Part shown: piece after piece, positions 42,968-54,724 of the stretch
Layout of the letters: every line of letters starts with the position of its first letter
Position numbering within the stretch: position 1 is the first letter of the stretch
Assembly (NCBI GenBank): GCA_024364735.1
Contig: JAGFNQ010004749.1
Coordinates: forward strand, 37,501 to 101,500
Origin: Boesenbergia rotunda
Taxonomy: Eukaryota > Streptophyta > Magnoliopsida > Zingiberales > Zingiberaceae
Length of the DNA: 64,000 nt
Direction: 5' to 3'
The notes under the pieces: model-generated
Database searches by the model: none
Seen by the model: the letters and a program-made list of their open reading frames with translations, nothing else
Told to the model about the DNA's origin: nothing
Program-made: the position numbers and the translations under genes

Positions 42968-44665
42968 GATCGAGTGATTATCCTAGAAATACAAATTGAG
43001 CTTATGTGAGAAGAATGATTAAAGAATGTATCAACATACATAAATAAAATCCTATTTATTTTTCAAATTGAATAACCCTTTTTATCAATTCGGGAGATCG
43101 TAGGAACATCTCCAAATAGGTTGATATCCAACCATAGATAAGAACAACCATGGCTGTGGCCATCAAGTCATTCTTAGCTATGAAGGTAGGTAATTATACC
43201 GATTACATATCACATATATGTAACTATCACTTTATGCTATCAACTAATTGAATGTTTGCATAAATCATTGGGTTGTTAACTCATTAACAAGTATGCATCA
43301 TATACATAGCACCCAACTGCACCTCTCTTTACATCGACCTTGGCTGTGGCACAACAAATCGATGCTCTAAGCTTAAGGCTGACCCATTAATCAAGAAATA
43401 GTTTTAATATGGTTGGAGCTCATTCAACTGTTTAGTCAGGCTTGGATGTGTCCAACAACCAAAACTAAGGATTGACCTCTGACTCCAACTATATTATTCA
43501 TAAACTAATTCCATGGTTTGAACATGTTGAGGTTCAAGCCGGGCATGGATGTGTCCATCAACCCAAACGAGAAACAAGACTCCAATTCTAACCATATTAA
43601 TGGAAGGTGTTTGCCTTAATATTTTGTAAGGGGTTTTGGGTCTCATCTTTCTTTTCTAAGCACATTCATGACATTATGTCATGACTAACGATTTCCTTAA
43701 TAAAGTATGTACGTGACTTAATTTATCAAGTCCCATAATTTGAATTAGGAACCGGATTTCCTAATTCTAATTTCATACTTTATTAAAGGAGTTGTTTTGG
43801 GAAATAATTTCCTAAATTGTCATAATCAATTTCGGAAATAATATGTTTAAGACTTTGATTTCTCTAAATCAAAACTTATTAAATTAAGAGACAATTCCCT
43901 TAATTCAACCACATATTATTTTCATGAAAATCTCAATTAAGAAACTCTATAGGAAACCATTTTCCTAATTAATTTTGGAGACAACAATATGTAAGAGCAT
44001 CACCTCTTAAAGCATATTTTATTCATGGATTTAATTAATTACAACAAATCATTTTCTAAGGGTGGCTCCCCGAGGCTCAGATACCCAAAGAAAAGTAATT
44101 TGTCGTAAATCCAATTTGGTCCGCTTCGGAAGCGCAACCAAATTAAACATGACAATTTCATTTAAAATTGGGAAATTAAATTACAACAACTAACTTTAAA
44201 TTGGACGGCTCCCCGAGGCTCAATCCAAAATAAAGAATTTTGTTGTCAATTTAAAAACCAATTTAAATTTAATTGTTAATTAATTGTCCATAAATTTGTC
44301 TAGACTTTCTTGAAAGAAAGTGCCCAAAATTGCGAGATTTCATAATAGGTTTTCAGAATAATTGTAAGTTTCTGGTACAAAGAAAACTTACATATTTCCA
44401 AAGTTGGAAATTTTCTAAAATATAAAATTTCCAAAATTGGAAAGTTTCCAAAGATCGGAAGTTTTCACAATTATTATAAAATTTTTAGAAACTAGGATAT
44501 TTCAAAAGTTTACGAAATTTCATGTGGATTTCCAAACCTAGAAATTCCTAAACCTAAAATTTATTATAATTGGAAAGTTTCCATAATTGAAAAAAAAATT
44601 TCCAAAATTGAGATTATGACAAAGTTTTCCGCAAAACAATTATAAGATTATGTCGAACACTAACC
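42968..44665 (-). other. 1.7 kb leader of element C
   Basis: Between primer site and gag start. AT-rich, no ORF of note. Contains paired GGCTCCCCGAGGCTCA blocks (44066 and 44209), doubled GGATGTGTCC blocks (43443, 43545) and a run of AAATTTCCAAAATTGGAAAG words (44380-44610) that are partly palindromic. This could be a packaging or translation-control region; that is speculation from position. Confidence 0.6.
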
Positions 44666-44678
44666 GGCTCTGATATCA
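44666..44678 (-). promoter_or_regulatory. Primer binding site of element C
   Basis: The minus strand reads TGATATCAGAGCC, one base off the usual TGGTATCAGAGCC match to initiator tRNA-Met, directly inside the LTR edge at 44680. Confidence 0.85.
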
Positions 44679-44679
44679 C

Positions 44680-46972
44680 TGTTGGGACCGGGTGCATGTT
44701 GACACGGATACGGGTTCGTAAAATTTTAAATTTTTACGTGCAGCGGAAGAATTAGCATAAAATAATTTCCTAAATTATTTTAACCACGTATCTAGCATGC
44801 AACCTTATGATGTGTGGACATAATCATAAATTAAAACTTTGCAGAAAAGTAAACTAATTTACTAAGTACCTCGCGTAACTCGAAGTAAGGGACGAGATCC
44901 AACCGTAGCGTCCCTTGGAAGCTTCGCCTCTATTCGCGTCCACGCCGAGTTCTCTTCGGGATGACTTCGCAAAGTCACGAGTTTTGTGCCGACGAGAACT
45001 ACTAGATTCTCTAAAGGCACAACTAGAAGAATAAGAGAAAAGATAGGAAACTAACCACCAAAGTAATGGAATCAAAATTCCGAGAAAAGAAGGAAGGAAT
45101 CGCGATCCGCTTCTTCTTCTTCTTCGACTCTTCCTTGGTTGTTGTTGCTCACACCAACCCTAGATGGGTGGATGGTGCACCGGCCCTAATGGGAGCTTGG
45201 GGCGCCGGCCCTAAGAGGAACAAGGGGCGCCGGCCCTAAGGGGAAGAGAAGGGGAGGAAGAGAATAAGAGAGAGAGAGGGAGAGAATTAATCTCTTGATT
45301 ACTCTATTGATTGGAATTCAAGGATTGCCTTTGGTTCCTTTATATATTAACCTCTCCCTTGCCAAGACTCCCTTTTAACGGAATTTTCATAACAAATTTA
45401 TCCTATAAATTCTCTTATGAATTTTTTCGTTTAAACCAAATTTTATTATAACTAATTTTATAATAAAACTAATACTTCTCTTTTAATTATGAAATAAAAT
45501 TTGTATAAAATTTTCTTATCATGGATAAATCAATTCATAATTGATTTTATAAATTAAAATTAAACCAATTCTTGGTTCATTTTAATTTCCATAAAAAGAA
45601 TAAATTTACTACAAATTTCTTTATAAATCTCTTTATATAAATTTCTTTATATATCAATTTATTTATCCATAATTTATAAAACAAATCGTGCTAGATTTAT
45701 TTTATTAATTAAACCAATTAAATTGGTTTATCCCCCTTTTAATGGCCGGCCAAACCAAGAGGGTGGACACCCTCTTTGGCCGGCCAAACCAAGCCGATCC
45801 CATCGCGAATTAAACTCATTTAATTCGCCCAATAAGCCTTCAAAAGACTTAGCCATTTTTAGCTTCCGTTGCGCCTCTGATTAACTCAGATTCGACTTAT
45901 TTCTCTTGATCGAAAAATCTAATTTTCAACTCGTTTTAAATCCCTCGGATTACTCGTAGTGCGTGTGACTAAATAGGCTTTCGATTTATGTTGGCCGTTT
46001 ATAATCAACTAATTATAGAACGATCATGAGTGGCACCTAGTAGTACATCATGACCCCCAATTAATCGAAAGATCAACGGTTTGACCTCAGAAGTAATTCT
46101 GAAAACCCTTCAGCAGCTCTAATGAATCGTGCCCCATTCCCTTCACCATCTTATACCCACTTGGTTCAGGACACGGTCTATTTGTGTCAGTCCCCACTAG
46201 GCTGACTACGTCACACCTAGCCCAAGTAATGTCTTTCTCGTCCTTTGGATTTCTAATTACTCTCATGTATTTAAGAGACTCGCACTCTAAACATGATATG
46301 CTCTGGCCAGAGGCTTTGAGTAACAATCCGACGATAGGCCTGGGTATACATCTCCTCGCAAGGAGTGGTGAATCCTTTGTAGGCTGTTCAAACATCTTCG
46401 GGCACTTCGGCTTATACCCAATCATCCTGGGTCCACACCTCCTAGGAGATGCTTGCTTAAGATGTTAAAGTATAAGTCTCCATGACCAAGATGACTTGAA
46501 CACCGCAAGTCAAAGGAACATCGCACTTAAGCCGCAGTAAGAACTTCATTGACATATCTACATAGATTATCATATGAAGTTTTACAGCTAGTCACTCCAA
46601 TGAACTAGTTCCCTTAACTAGCATCCATGTTTATCTCCTGACATCCCAATGTCACCATCCAGTGAGAATCAGCTGATTAGAGAATAACCCATGCTAGTCT
46701 CAACAGAATTGATAATGTCCATATTTATCAATTCATCGACTAGGGATATTTTCAATACTTCACAATTGCACATTTAGAGATAATCACTAGTTGTGATCCC
46801 ATCACAAATTCTCTTATGCTGTGAATTGTATTGCGGACATTCAGTAGATGAGTTTAAGATCCTAATCAAATACACAAACATGTATACTCAAATAGTAAAT
46901 TATCATTTATTAAAATGAATGTTTACAATCATAAGGCGATTGCCTTAGGACACTTCTCTCATATCACTAACA
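44680..46972 (-). repeat. 5' LTR of element C
   Basis: 2293 bp, partner of 36759-39050. The same LTR edge appears a third time at 15900-15944. Confidence 0.95.
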
Positions 46973-47110
46973 GGTATCACGTAGTGATGCTGAGAACTAT
47001 TCTGACCAAGGAGCGTCTGTCTTGATGACGAGGACAGCTTATCGATGGAGAAGGATGGTGGTATCACGCAGTGATGCTGAAAATTATTCCGGTCGAGGAG
47101 CGTCTGTCCT
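46973..47110 (-). repeat. Tat leader repeats, right part
   Basis: GGTATCACG(T/C)AGTGATGCTGA and GAGCGTCTGTC occur twice about 85-95 bp apart. With 36715-36758 this makes a tandem leader repeat that was split by element C. Confidence 0.75.
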
Positions 47111-47700
47111 GTAAAAAAATGACCGTCAACAAACCACCGGGAGAGTTTCCCGGCAAGGCCTCCGACGATTAAGTCAGAATCCAATAGAGAAGATGGAGCC
47201 AAATAAAAAACTACAGTAGCTAAAAAATATTAAGCATACATGTATGTGAAGGAAGGAAATCCTTATATAGCCAGGAGAGCCGACAACTTCTATCCCCTTT
47301 TTGTCCCATGCGTAGACAGAATCAGGGGCATCCGATTCGAGTAGAACTCGGGCTGGTGACAATCCACCCCGTCTCATGCCCCACCATGCCAGGCTATCCG
47401 ACTTCCTTTTAGAAGTGACCCATCTTTACGAAGTGTCATGCTGACCAACCAGATTATACATGGGCTAGAGCGGGATCAGAGAACATCATGAGAAAACTGA
47501 ACAACGAAGATTGCATTTCATGTAATAATCAGAATTTTGAAGATCAACAAGAACGACGTTATATAGAAGATACAGAGACAGGTATATAAGATTATATTTA
47601 TATTGTATCTGAAATATAGAAAAGTGATAGTAAGAAGAATAACTGGATATAATAATCCACTGTGGCATATACTTGGTCACGATAATATCATGTGGTCAAG
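47111..47700 (-). repeat. Probable 5' LTR end of the Tat element
   Basis: The minus strand has a TATATAAGG box (47262-47270), then CTTAATCGTCGGAGGCCTTG and GGGAAACTCTCCCGG (47120-47170), text typical of Tat-type LTR R-U5 regions. I cannot place the outer LTR end or a TSD, so the right limit is approximate. Confidence 0.5.
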
Positions 47701-48556
47701 AGAGATTTAATTAATCAAGAAACCTGAAAGTATTCGTTAATGACCACCACATTAATGAGTAGTAACCAAACTAATGCCAAATGAACCCCTAACGACCCAA
47801 GTTAACATGGATCTATTAACTTTCTTTTTGTTTTTTCCAAGATTTAAATATGATACTATCGGGAAAGAGTCTTAAACCATCGATATTGTTTGAATTGCTA
47901 ATCTGGTAAAACAAAAGTCAGAGAGAGTTTGCTGGAGCTCATTGAAATACCTGCCTGAGGAATGTGAGGAAGGGAACGCACGTCGCTCTAAAACTCATCC
48001 TGTCAATATGTAGTAAAAGAAAGTTGATGTTAATACTCAAGGATCAAGTTTTTCCTTTATCATAAAATTCACTTTCGTCCTAAATCTTGGCCGATCCATT
48101 TTTTTCCCCTCTGGCGACTTATCTTTTCCCCTCTCTCCACGCGACACTACTGTTATTTTTCACGATGCTGCTGTTCTTCTCATGCCCATGACGCTACTGT
48201 TCTCCAAAGAAGCCAAAGTTGTTGCTCTCCAGAGAAGTTGAATTTGCTGTTCTTCTCCTGCACAGGTCGCGAGCTCCGATAATACGTGGCTCGCTACACG
48301 TGATCGCGTTATCTCTGCACCCGATTGCATCGCTCCCCACGACCTACTCGCGCGAGGCAGCCCTTCCTTTTCTTCATCGACTCACAACCTCCATCTTCAG
48401 GTGCGCTGAAGGCTTCTTCCTGCATACCGTCACACGCCGTGTGTTGTTCTCCGCAATGTGCTTTCCTCCATCGAATTCTTAAGGCTCCTCCGTCGCGTGC
48501 GTATTTCGGCGCCTATTCCTGACACCGACAACCTCTCAACAACCCAAAACTGATCA
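47701..48556. other. Unassigned DNA left of copia element E
   Basis: AT-rich to about 48090, then a C/T-rich stretch with two CTACTGTT(A/C)T..-like repeats (48145-48200). No gene recognised. It may hold the LTR and leader of element E, but no primer site, TG/CA edge or TATA could be fixed. Short frames at 48219-48522 show only low-complexity residues. Confidence 0.45.
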
Positions 48557-48909
48557 ATGGCTACCTCTGATAATCCAAAGTCGGATATCTCAATCGTTAC
48601 TAACCGCATCACTGCACCGCTCTCTTCCAAGCAGATGGATGGTAAGAACGACTCCTCTTAGGCCTCTCACATTGAGCTTAGGCTTATTGGGCAAGGTTAT
48701 AAGACACATCTCACCCAAACCGAAGAGAATGCTCAAGTCGTCGATCATCCTCTGTGAAAAAAGGTTGACACTCAATTGTGTTGTAGTATCCGAGCCACAA
48801 TCCATCCATATCTTAGGGATGTCTTCCGCACTCACAAAATCTGCAAAGTTGTTTGGACACAGGCTCAACAACTCTTTACAAACACCTCTCGATGACTCTA
48901 TCAAGTTTG
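48557..48909 (+). pseudogene. Element E gag, N-terminal part
   Basis: Starts M-A-T-S-D-N-P, then I-T-A-P-L-S-S-K-Q-M-D-G-K-N, the copia Gag opening. Stops occur where Trp codons are expected (S-S-stop, P-L-stop; TGG to TAG or TGA type changes). It continues H-I-E-L-R-L-I-G-Q-G-Y and ends at the F insertion. A 104-codon minus-strand frame (48904-48590) is only its shadow. Confidence 0.8.
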
Positions 48910-49596
48910 TGATAAGATCGCCTAATTCGGTTCGCCTTGAAATTCAGTTTAGGGAAGGATATTGCGTCACACTCAAGAAAGATGAGAAGGTGAGTAATAA
49001 GTCATGGGTGTTTTGATCACCACAAGTTTCCTTAATCAGATTTAGTTCTTTGCCTAAGAACTCGAAGGAAACTCTCACAATAGAGAAAACTCAGATTTTC
49101 TTTCAACCAAAACCCCCTTAGCCATACAAGAGTTTTCCTATATATAGACTTAGTAGACGTTGAAACATTAACCTCTACTACACTTCCCACTAAGTACTAA
49201 TTATGCACCATTATCATGCATGCATGAATGCATGGACATTTATTTTCCACTAATGCAACCACTAATTCCTAATACTAGCTTAGGAACTCTCAAAAAGGCA
49301 TTAAAACCCACCAAAGGACGTTGAAAGTCACTCTAGAGAAATCCCCCAAAAATACATACGAAAATGGTCCTCATGTTGACTCAATTTCACTTTCAAATTG
49401 AAGGAATGTGATCCATTTAGTTGTTGCCTCCATTATGCATTGATCCTCCTTTTCCTTGAGTTCAATTATTAAGCCCTCAAAGGCTTGCTTCATGTTTTTA
49501 GTCTTGGACCATGTCTTGGATCCTCCAATTCTTTTCAATGTCTCCTCATCCTCGACTTTGTCTTGTAAGCTTGTAACCCCTCCTTGGGTTTCATCA
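48910..49596 (-). repeat. 3' LTR of element F
   Basis: In element orientation starts TGATGAAACCC and ends CTTATCA. Minus-strand TATATATAG near 49137-49146. The first 62 bp are read as the end of pol (to 49535), after which this copy is out of frame. Confidence 0.9.
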
Positions 49597-50871
49597 TTCC
49601 CTCCACCTTTAGGTGAGAATTCGTCCTCGAATTTAGGTCCTTATCACCTACATCAACAAGACGCAAATCAACCACATTAAACGTTGCACTAACACCATAC
49701 TCACCGGGCAAGTCAATCATGTAAGCATTGTCATTAATTCTTTCCAATACTTGGAATGATCCATCTCCTCGTGATTGAAACTTTGATTTCCTTTGGCCAG
49801 GAAACCTTTCCTTCCTCATATGAACCCACACCCAATCATCGGGTTCAAGGACAACTCTTTTTCTCCCTTTATTGGCTCTATTTGCATATTACTCCATTTT
49901 CTTCTCAATTTGAGCTTTAACTTGCTCATGAAGCTTCTTCACATATTCCGCCTTTGTTTTGTCATCCTTGTGAACTAAAGAAGAAGTGTTAGATAAAGGA
50001 AGCAAATCAAGAGGTGTTGGCGGATTGAACCCATAAACAATCTCAAAAGGAGAAAATTGAGTAGTCGAATGGACAACCCTATTATAAGCAAATTCAACAT
50101 GGGGTAAACTTTCTTCCCAAGACCTAATGTTCTTAATAATTGCTCTAAGAAGAGTAGAAAAAGTCCTATTTACCACCTCAGTTTGGCCGTCAGTTTGAGG
50201 GTGGCATGTGGTGGAGAAAAGAAGCTTTGTTCCCAGCTTGTTCCATAAGGTCCTCCAAAAATGTCTTAAGAACTTGGTGTCACGGTTTGAAACAATGCTC
50301 CTAGGCATGCCATGAAGTCTTACTACCTCTTTGAAAAACAAAACAAATCTGCCACATGAGTTGCATCATCCACTTTATGGCAAGGTACGAAGTGTGTCAT
50401 CTTGGAAAATCTATCAACTACCACAAAAATTGAGTCCTTTGGCAGCCCTAAAACAAAATCCATAGACAAGTCAGTCCACGGGAATTCAGGAATAGGCAAA
50501 GGAGTGTAAAGTCCATAAGGTGATACCTTAGATTTTGCTTTTTTACACACAATGCACCTTTCACAAAATTTCTGCACATCATGCTTCATGTGTGACCAAT
50601 GAAAATGTTTATGCAGCATTTCTAAGGTCTTTTGAACCCCAAAGTGTCCCATTAAACCCCCCTCATGTGCTTCCCTAACTAGAAATTTACGCATGGATCT
50701 TCTAGGCACACAAAGTTTATTATTCTTAAACAAGTAGTTATCATGCCTAACAAACCCATTTTGGGATTTCTTTTCATGCGCAGCATATAATTGGGAAAAT
50801 TCATTATCATGTACATATAATTCTTTAATATGTTCATAGCCAAGCAATTTAGTTTCAAGTGTAGCAAGCAA
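49535..50871 (-). pseudogene. Element F integrase and C-terminal tail
   Basis: 50871-50323 reads the zinc finger (H-E-G-G-L-M-G-H, then C-E-R-C-I-V-C) and the first part of the core (W-T-D-L-S-M-D-F, V-V-D-R-F-S-K-M). A 1-bp shift near 50335 leads to 50341-49889, with S-N-R-D-T-K-F and G-Q-T-E-V-V-N-R; D, D and E are therefore all present. A stop (M-E-stop-Y-A) and a frame change lead to 49831-49535, with the C-terminal text W-V-H-M-R-K-E-R-F and D-L-P-G-E-Y-G-V-S-A-T-F-N-V, ending N-S-R-T-N. The last codons lie in the LTR. Confidence 0.85.
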
Positions 50872-52140
50872 ATTATACCTTCTTGAAAGTGCATCTGCTA
50901 AAATATTTGCCCTTCCTTGTGCTTAATCACATAAGGAAATTGTTCAAGAAATTCAACCCACTTGGCATGCCTTTTGTTGAGCTTCCCCTACCCTTTCAAA
51001 TACTTCAAAGATTCATGATCACTATGAATGACAAATTCTTTAGGCAAAAGATAATGTTGTCATGTTTGCAAAGCTCTAACAAGTGCATACAATTCTATAT
51101 CATATGTGGAATAGTTGAGAGTGGCGCACCTAATTTCTCACTAAAATATGCAATGGGATGACCATCTTGAAGTAAAACAGCCCCAATATCCACATGAGAT
51201 GCATCACATTCAATTTTAAATGATTTGGAAAAATCAGGCAAAGCAAGAATAGGTGCATGTGTGAGTTTGTACATAAGTGCTTGAAATGCATTTTCTTGAT
51301 TCTCCCTCCATTTAAAACCTATATTTTTCCTAACAAGTTCATTTAGGGGTGCTGCCAATGTGTTAAAATCCTTCACAAACCTTCTATAGAAACTTGTCAG
51401 CCCATGGAAGCTCCTAACCTCACTCACAGTTTTAGGAGTTGGTCAATCTCTACTGGCCTTAACTTTCCCTTCATCAACCTACACTCCTTTAGAACTTATG
51501 ACAAAACCACGAAAACCCACATGACCAGTGCAAAAAAGAACAATTTTCTAAGTTAGCATATAGTTTCTCCTTACTAAGGACATGCAAGACAGATTGGAGA
51601 TGTGAAATATGCTCAACAAAACTCTTGGAATATACCAAAATATCATCAAAGTATACTACCATAAATTTTTCAAGAAAATCTCGTAAAAATGGTTCATAAG
51701 CCTTATAAAAGTATTTGGTGCATTAGTTAACCCAAAAGACATTATGAACCATTCATACAATCCATATTTAGTTTTGAAAGCAGTTTTCCATTCATCCCCT
51801 TCCCTTATCCTAATTTGATGGTACCCACTTTTCAAATCAATTTTAGAAAAGAAGCAAGCATCATGCAATTCATCAAGCAAATCATCAAGTCTAGGGATAG
51901 AATGTCTATACCGAATTCTGATGTTGTTGATTGCTCTTCAGTCAGTGCACATCCTCCATAATCCATCCTTTTTAGGTACCAAAATTACGGGTACTGCACA
52001 AGGACTTAAGCTCTCCCTAACCCATCCTTTTTGCAATAACTCCTCCACTTGATTTTGTATCTCTTTTGTTTATTGAGGGTTGCTCCTATAAGCTGGCCTA
52101 TTGGGTAGAGAAGCGCTAGGAATAAGGTCTATTTGGTGTT
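50872..52140 (-). pseudogene. Element F reverse transcriptase and RNase H
   Basis: 52140-51656 reads V-I-L-V-P-K-K-D-G, then F-S-K-I-D-L-K-S-G-Y-H-Q-I and F-G-L-T-N-A-P (RT fingers and palm), with a frameshift before the usual Y-F-D-D, which is legible out of frame near 51645. 51427-51095 reads S-F-Y-R-R-F-V-K-D-F, then I-E-C-D-A-S-H (RNase H first Asp). 51090-50880 continues RNase H with stops. Not functional. Confidence 0.8.
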
Positions 52141-52334
52141 ATATTCCCCTCATTGGTGGCAAACCGTGAGGTATTTCCTTGGGAAACATATCCTCAAAAT
52201 CTTGCAAAATAACTACAACATCACTAGGCGAGGAGTTAGTATTAGATTCCAAGCAAGTTTCCTTACACAAAATAAGAAATATAAGCTGCCTTGTCAAATA
52301 AGCTCTCTTCACCTCATTTTCTCTTGTAAACAAA

Positions 52335-52835
52335 TTATCTATTCTTCTCTCTCTTTTTTTCCTCATTCTCTCTTTTCTTTTCCTCATTCTCTCTTTTCTT
52401 TTGAATTTTGTCCTCAAAATCAATTATTTTCTTTTTCACACACTCTTTCTCTTTCTTAAGTTCTCGCTCTTCTTTTTTCTTTTCTCTCTCATTTTTTTTA
52501 TCCTCACAGACCTCCCTAGGTGACAATGGTACAAGTGTGACTCTGCGAGAATTGTGAACAAGAAAGAACTTGTTGGAGAATCCATCATTGTGAACTTGCC
52601 TATCAAACTGCCAAGGTCTCCCAAGAAGAATATGGCTTGCCTCCATAGGTACAATATTACATAGAACTTGATCTTCATATTTACCAATGGAAACTTGCTG
52701 ATTCACTACCAATTCACCACTATTACTCAGCCATTGGAGTTTATATGGCCTTGCATGTGGTGTAGTCTTTAGGTTGAGTTTGGTGACCAACCTAGTGCTT
52801 GTCAAATTGATGCAACTCCAACCATCAATGATCAT
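52335..52835 (-). pseudogene. Element F protease and lysine/glutamate-rich linker
   Basis: Starts M-I-I-D-G-W-S-C, where element G has I-I-D-G-G-S-C, so the residue after D-G is altered. The lineage-typical R-P-Y-K-L-Q-W-L and L-L-G-R-P-W-Q-F-D-R follow. The last third is a low-complexity K/E/R run over a TTTTCTC-rich tract (52330-52500), then a frame change into RT. Gag-side residues end at 52851 with a stop between. Confidence 0.8.
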
Positions 52836-52850
52836 AGAGCATGTTTTACC

Positions 52851-53222
52851 TTAAATAAGACAGCGGGTTTGAAAAATATTTTCTGTTTGGTCCTCTTCAT
52901 GCTCCTTGGCTTGACTCCCCAATAACCTCCTAACCACCAAGAGATCTCCATCTTGCACATAGGTTGCTCCATCATTTTCCCCATCGCTTGCGAAAAAGGA
53001 ATGAGAAGAAATTTCTTCACTAGAAATACTCCCATTATCCCTCACCACCATAGTCTTCTTATTTGTACATTCAGATACAATATGTCCTTTTCCCAAACAC
53101 CTAAAGCATTTGATATCCCTACTCTCAGAAGTAGAATAAGAATTAGTAGGAAAAAGCTTCTTAGTGCTTGTTACCTCCTTAGAATTAGAAGAAGAACCCT
53201 CCTTCTTTGGCTTGTCTTCCAA
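52851..53222 (-). pseudogene. Element F gag zinc-knuckle part
   Basis: Serine-rich segment then C-F-R-C-L-G-K-G-H-I-V-S-E-C, an intact CCHC knuckle at about residues 38-51. A stop after T-R-C-L-I separates it from protease. Confidence 0.85.
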
Positions 53223-53278
53223 CTTGAGGAGTAGTTTGAAGAAGATGATTTCTTCATAATGCCCTTTCTCTTTAACTG

Positions 53279-54228
53279 TTACTCCACTTTCATTGCTTGA
53301 TGAACTAAGTCTTCAAGCTCCACATAATGTTGTACCTCTACAATGTCTCCAATATCTCGGTTTAGGCCATGGAGAAACTGGGTCATGGTTGCTTCCCTAT
53401 CCTCCACAATATTGGCCCTAATCAAAGTCACCTCCATCTCCATGTAATACTCATCCACACTCCTCCTCCCTTGGATGAGTTTTTGTAATTTGTTGTGCAA
53501 ATCCCTGTGGTAGTAGGAAGGCACAAATTTCCTTCTCTTCAAAGTCTTCATTTCATCCCAAGTGTCTATAGAATGCTCTCCATACCTTCTCTCTTTTTGC
53601 ACTTGATCCCACCAAATTAAAGCGCAATCAGCGAACTCAAGGGCAGCCACCTTCACTTTCTTTGCATCGTTGTAATTATGGCATGAGAAGATTTGTTCTA
53701 TTTTCATCTCCCACTCAAGATATGTTTCAGGGTTGTTCCTCCCTTGGAAGAAGGTACCTTGACTTTCACACCTTGTAGATCATCTTCACGTCTATGATCC
53801 TACCTCCTCTTTCACGTCTTCTTTCCCCTTCACGCCTCCTTCCTTCTCTTGGAGAACCGTAGATTGTTCTTCCCTTGGAAGGAAGGTACCTTGACTTTCA
53901 CACCTCGTAGATCATCTTCACGTCTATGGTCTCTACCTCCTCTTTCACGTCTTCTTTCCCCTTCACGCCCCCTTCCTTCTCTTGGAGAACCGTAGAATAG
54001 ATCACTTGCTTGATGAGATTCTTCATTATTAGAATTGCTCCCATGGTTGGAAACTCTTCCTCCTTCAAGTCGGTCCATCCTTTCGTGTAATCCTTCAAGT
54101 TGTCTTTGAAGCAACCTCTCAAAGTGTTGCATATGTGCCTCCATTTGAAGCCAATTAGGATCTCGCCTAGGGGAATTAGGTGTTCTTTCCCCACTTATGC
54201 TTGCAACAAAAGAAGATGACAAGGACAA
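53279..54228 (-). pseudogene. Element F gag, core
   Basis: 54228-53830 gives the Gag N terminus (M-S-L-S-S-S-F, then L-L-Q-R-Q-L-E-G-L-H-E-R-M-D-R-L and an R/E/G-rich stretch, ending V-P-S-F-Q-G-K-N). 53707-53279 gives the core (I-W-W-D-Q, R-K-F-V-P-S-Y-Y-H-R-D-L, E-A-T-M-T-Q-F-L-H-G-L-N). Between them a 131-bp tandem duplication (53733-53863 and 53864-53994) destroys the frame. Confidence 0.85.
53733..53994. repeat. 131-bp tandem duplication in element F gag
   Basis: The block starting TTGTTC(C/T)TCCCTTGGAAG occurs at 53733 and 53864 and contains GATCATCTTCACGTCTATG. It duplicates the R/E/D-rich coding part and the V-P-S-F-Q-G region of gag. It probably arose by replication slippage or unequal exchange after insertion. 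Confidence 0.9.
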
Positions 54229-54710
54229 TTACAAAAGAAATGTTAGAAGGACCTCACCACTCTACTCACGTGTTTGCACTCAAATTTAGTCACTCAGTTA
54301 TCTTTATAAGCTCTTAAGAAAAGAACCTTATCAATAATTTTTTTTTCAAGACAGCAAGTTGACGATCAAATGAGCAAGAATCCAACAAGAAATATGAGTA
54401 GAACAAGTGAAATAAACGGATAGAACAAGAAATTCAGTAACGATCAAGAGCAATGAGAGGAATATTGAATCCTTTTAATTTACAAATTCTCTTTTTTTTC
54501 TTTCCTCCTTTTTTTCGAATTTTTTTTCTTTTATTTTTTTTTAATTTAGGACCCAAATAAAGAACAGAAATGGTGACGAATAGAGATGGAGAATGAAAAG
54601 ATACCAATGAAATACTATAGAGATCAACGAAGATGAACAAGAACAAAAGGACGATATATATATATATTGAATTGACAAACAAAACACAAACCTGAAAATC
54701 AAGGACCCGA
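54229..54710 (-). other. Leader of element F
   Basis: About 480 bp between gag and primer site with T/A homopolymer runs (54480-54545) and a TATATATATATAT tract (54654-54667). No coding content. Confidence 0.7.
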
Positions 54711-54722
54711 GCTCTGATACCA
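54711..54722 (-). promoter_or_regulatory. tRNA-Met primer binding site of element F
   Basis: The minus strand reads TGGTATCAGAGC, 2 bp inside the LTR edge at 54725. Confidence 0.9.
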
Positions 54723-54724
54723 AA

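Larger units (their letters stand above)
36759..46972 (-). mobile_element. Complete copia element C
   Basis: 10.2 kb element with TSD GGTAT (36754-36758 and 46973-46977) inside the Tat leader. LTRs 36759-39050 and 44680-46972 are nearly identical by eye. Primer site and polypurine tract place the 5' LTR on the right. The gag-pol carries all copia domains in order (gag, zinc knuckle, protease, integrase, RT, RNase H), with two frameshifts and one stop. An unusually long leader (about 1.7 kb) separates primer site and gag. The wording of RT and RNase H (L-L-G-L-S-Q, then Q-D-T-I-A-D-S-T-T-E-A-E-Y) is like the TAR/Tork group. Confidence 0.95.
24306..47700 (-). mobile_element. Tat-lineage Ty3 element, minus orientation, heavily nested
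   Basis: Broken parts in the order expected for a Tat/Retand-type element read right to left: LTR and leader (about 47700-46978), gag (36753-34460), protease (34458-33991), RT and RNase H (32031-28908, interrupted), integrase (28896-26440, interrupted), a tandem-repeat zone (26355-25812) and an antisense ORF (24306-25553, plus strand). Antisense ORFs between pol and the 3' LTR and two RNase H-like segments are known traits of Tat elements. The 3' LTR is missing because element D sequence abuts at 24305. Six later insertions lie within it. The right edge is approximate. Confidence 0.8.

Noticed and set aside
48590..48904. 104-codon minus-strand frame
   Set aside because: Exact antisense of the element E gag fragment.
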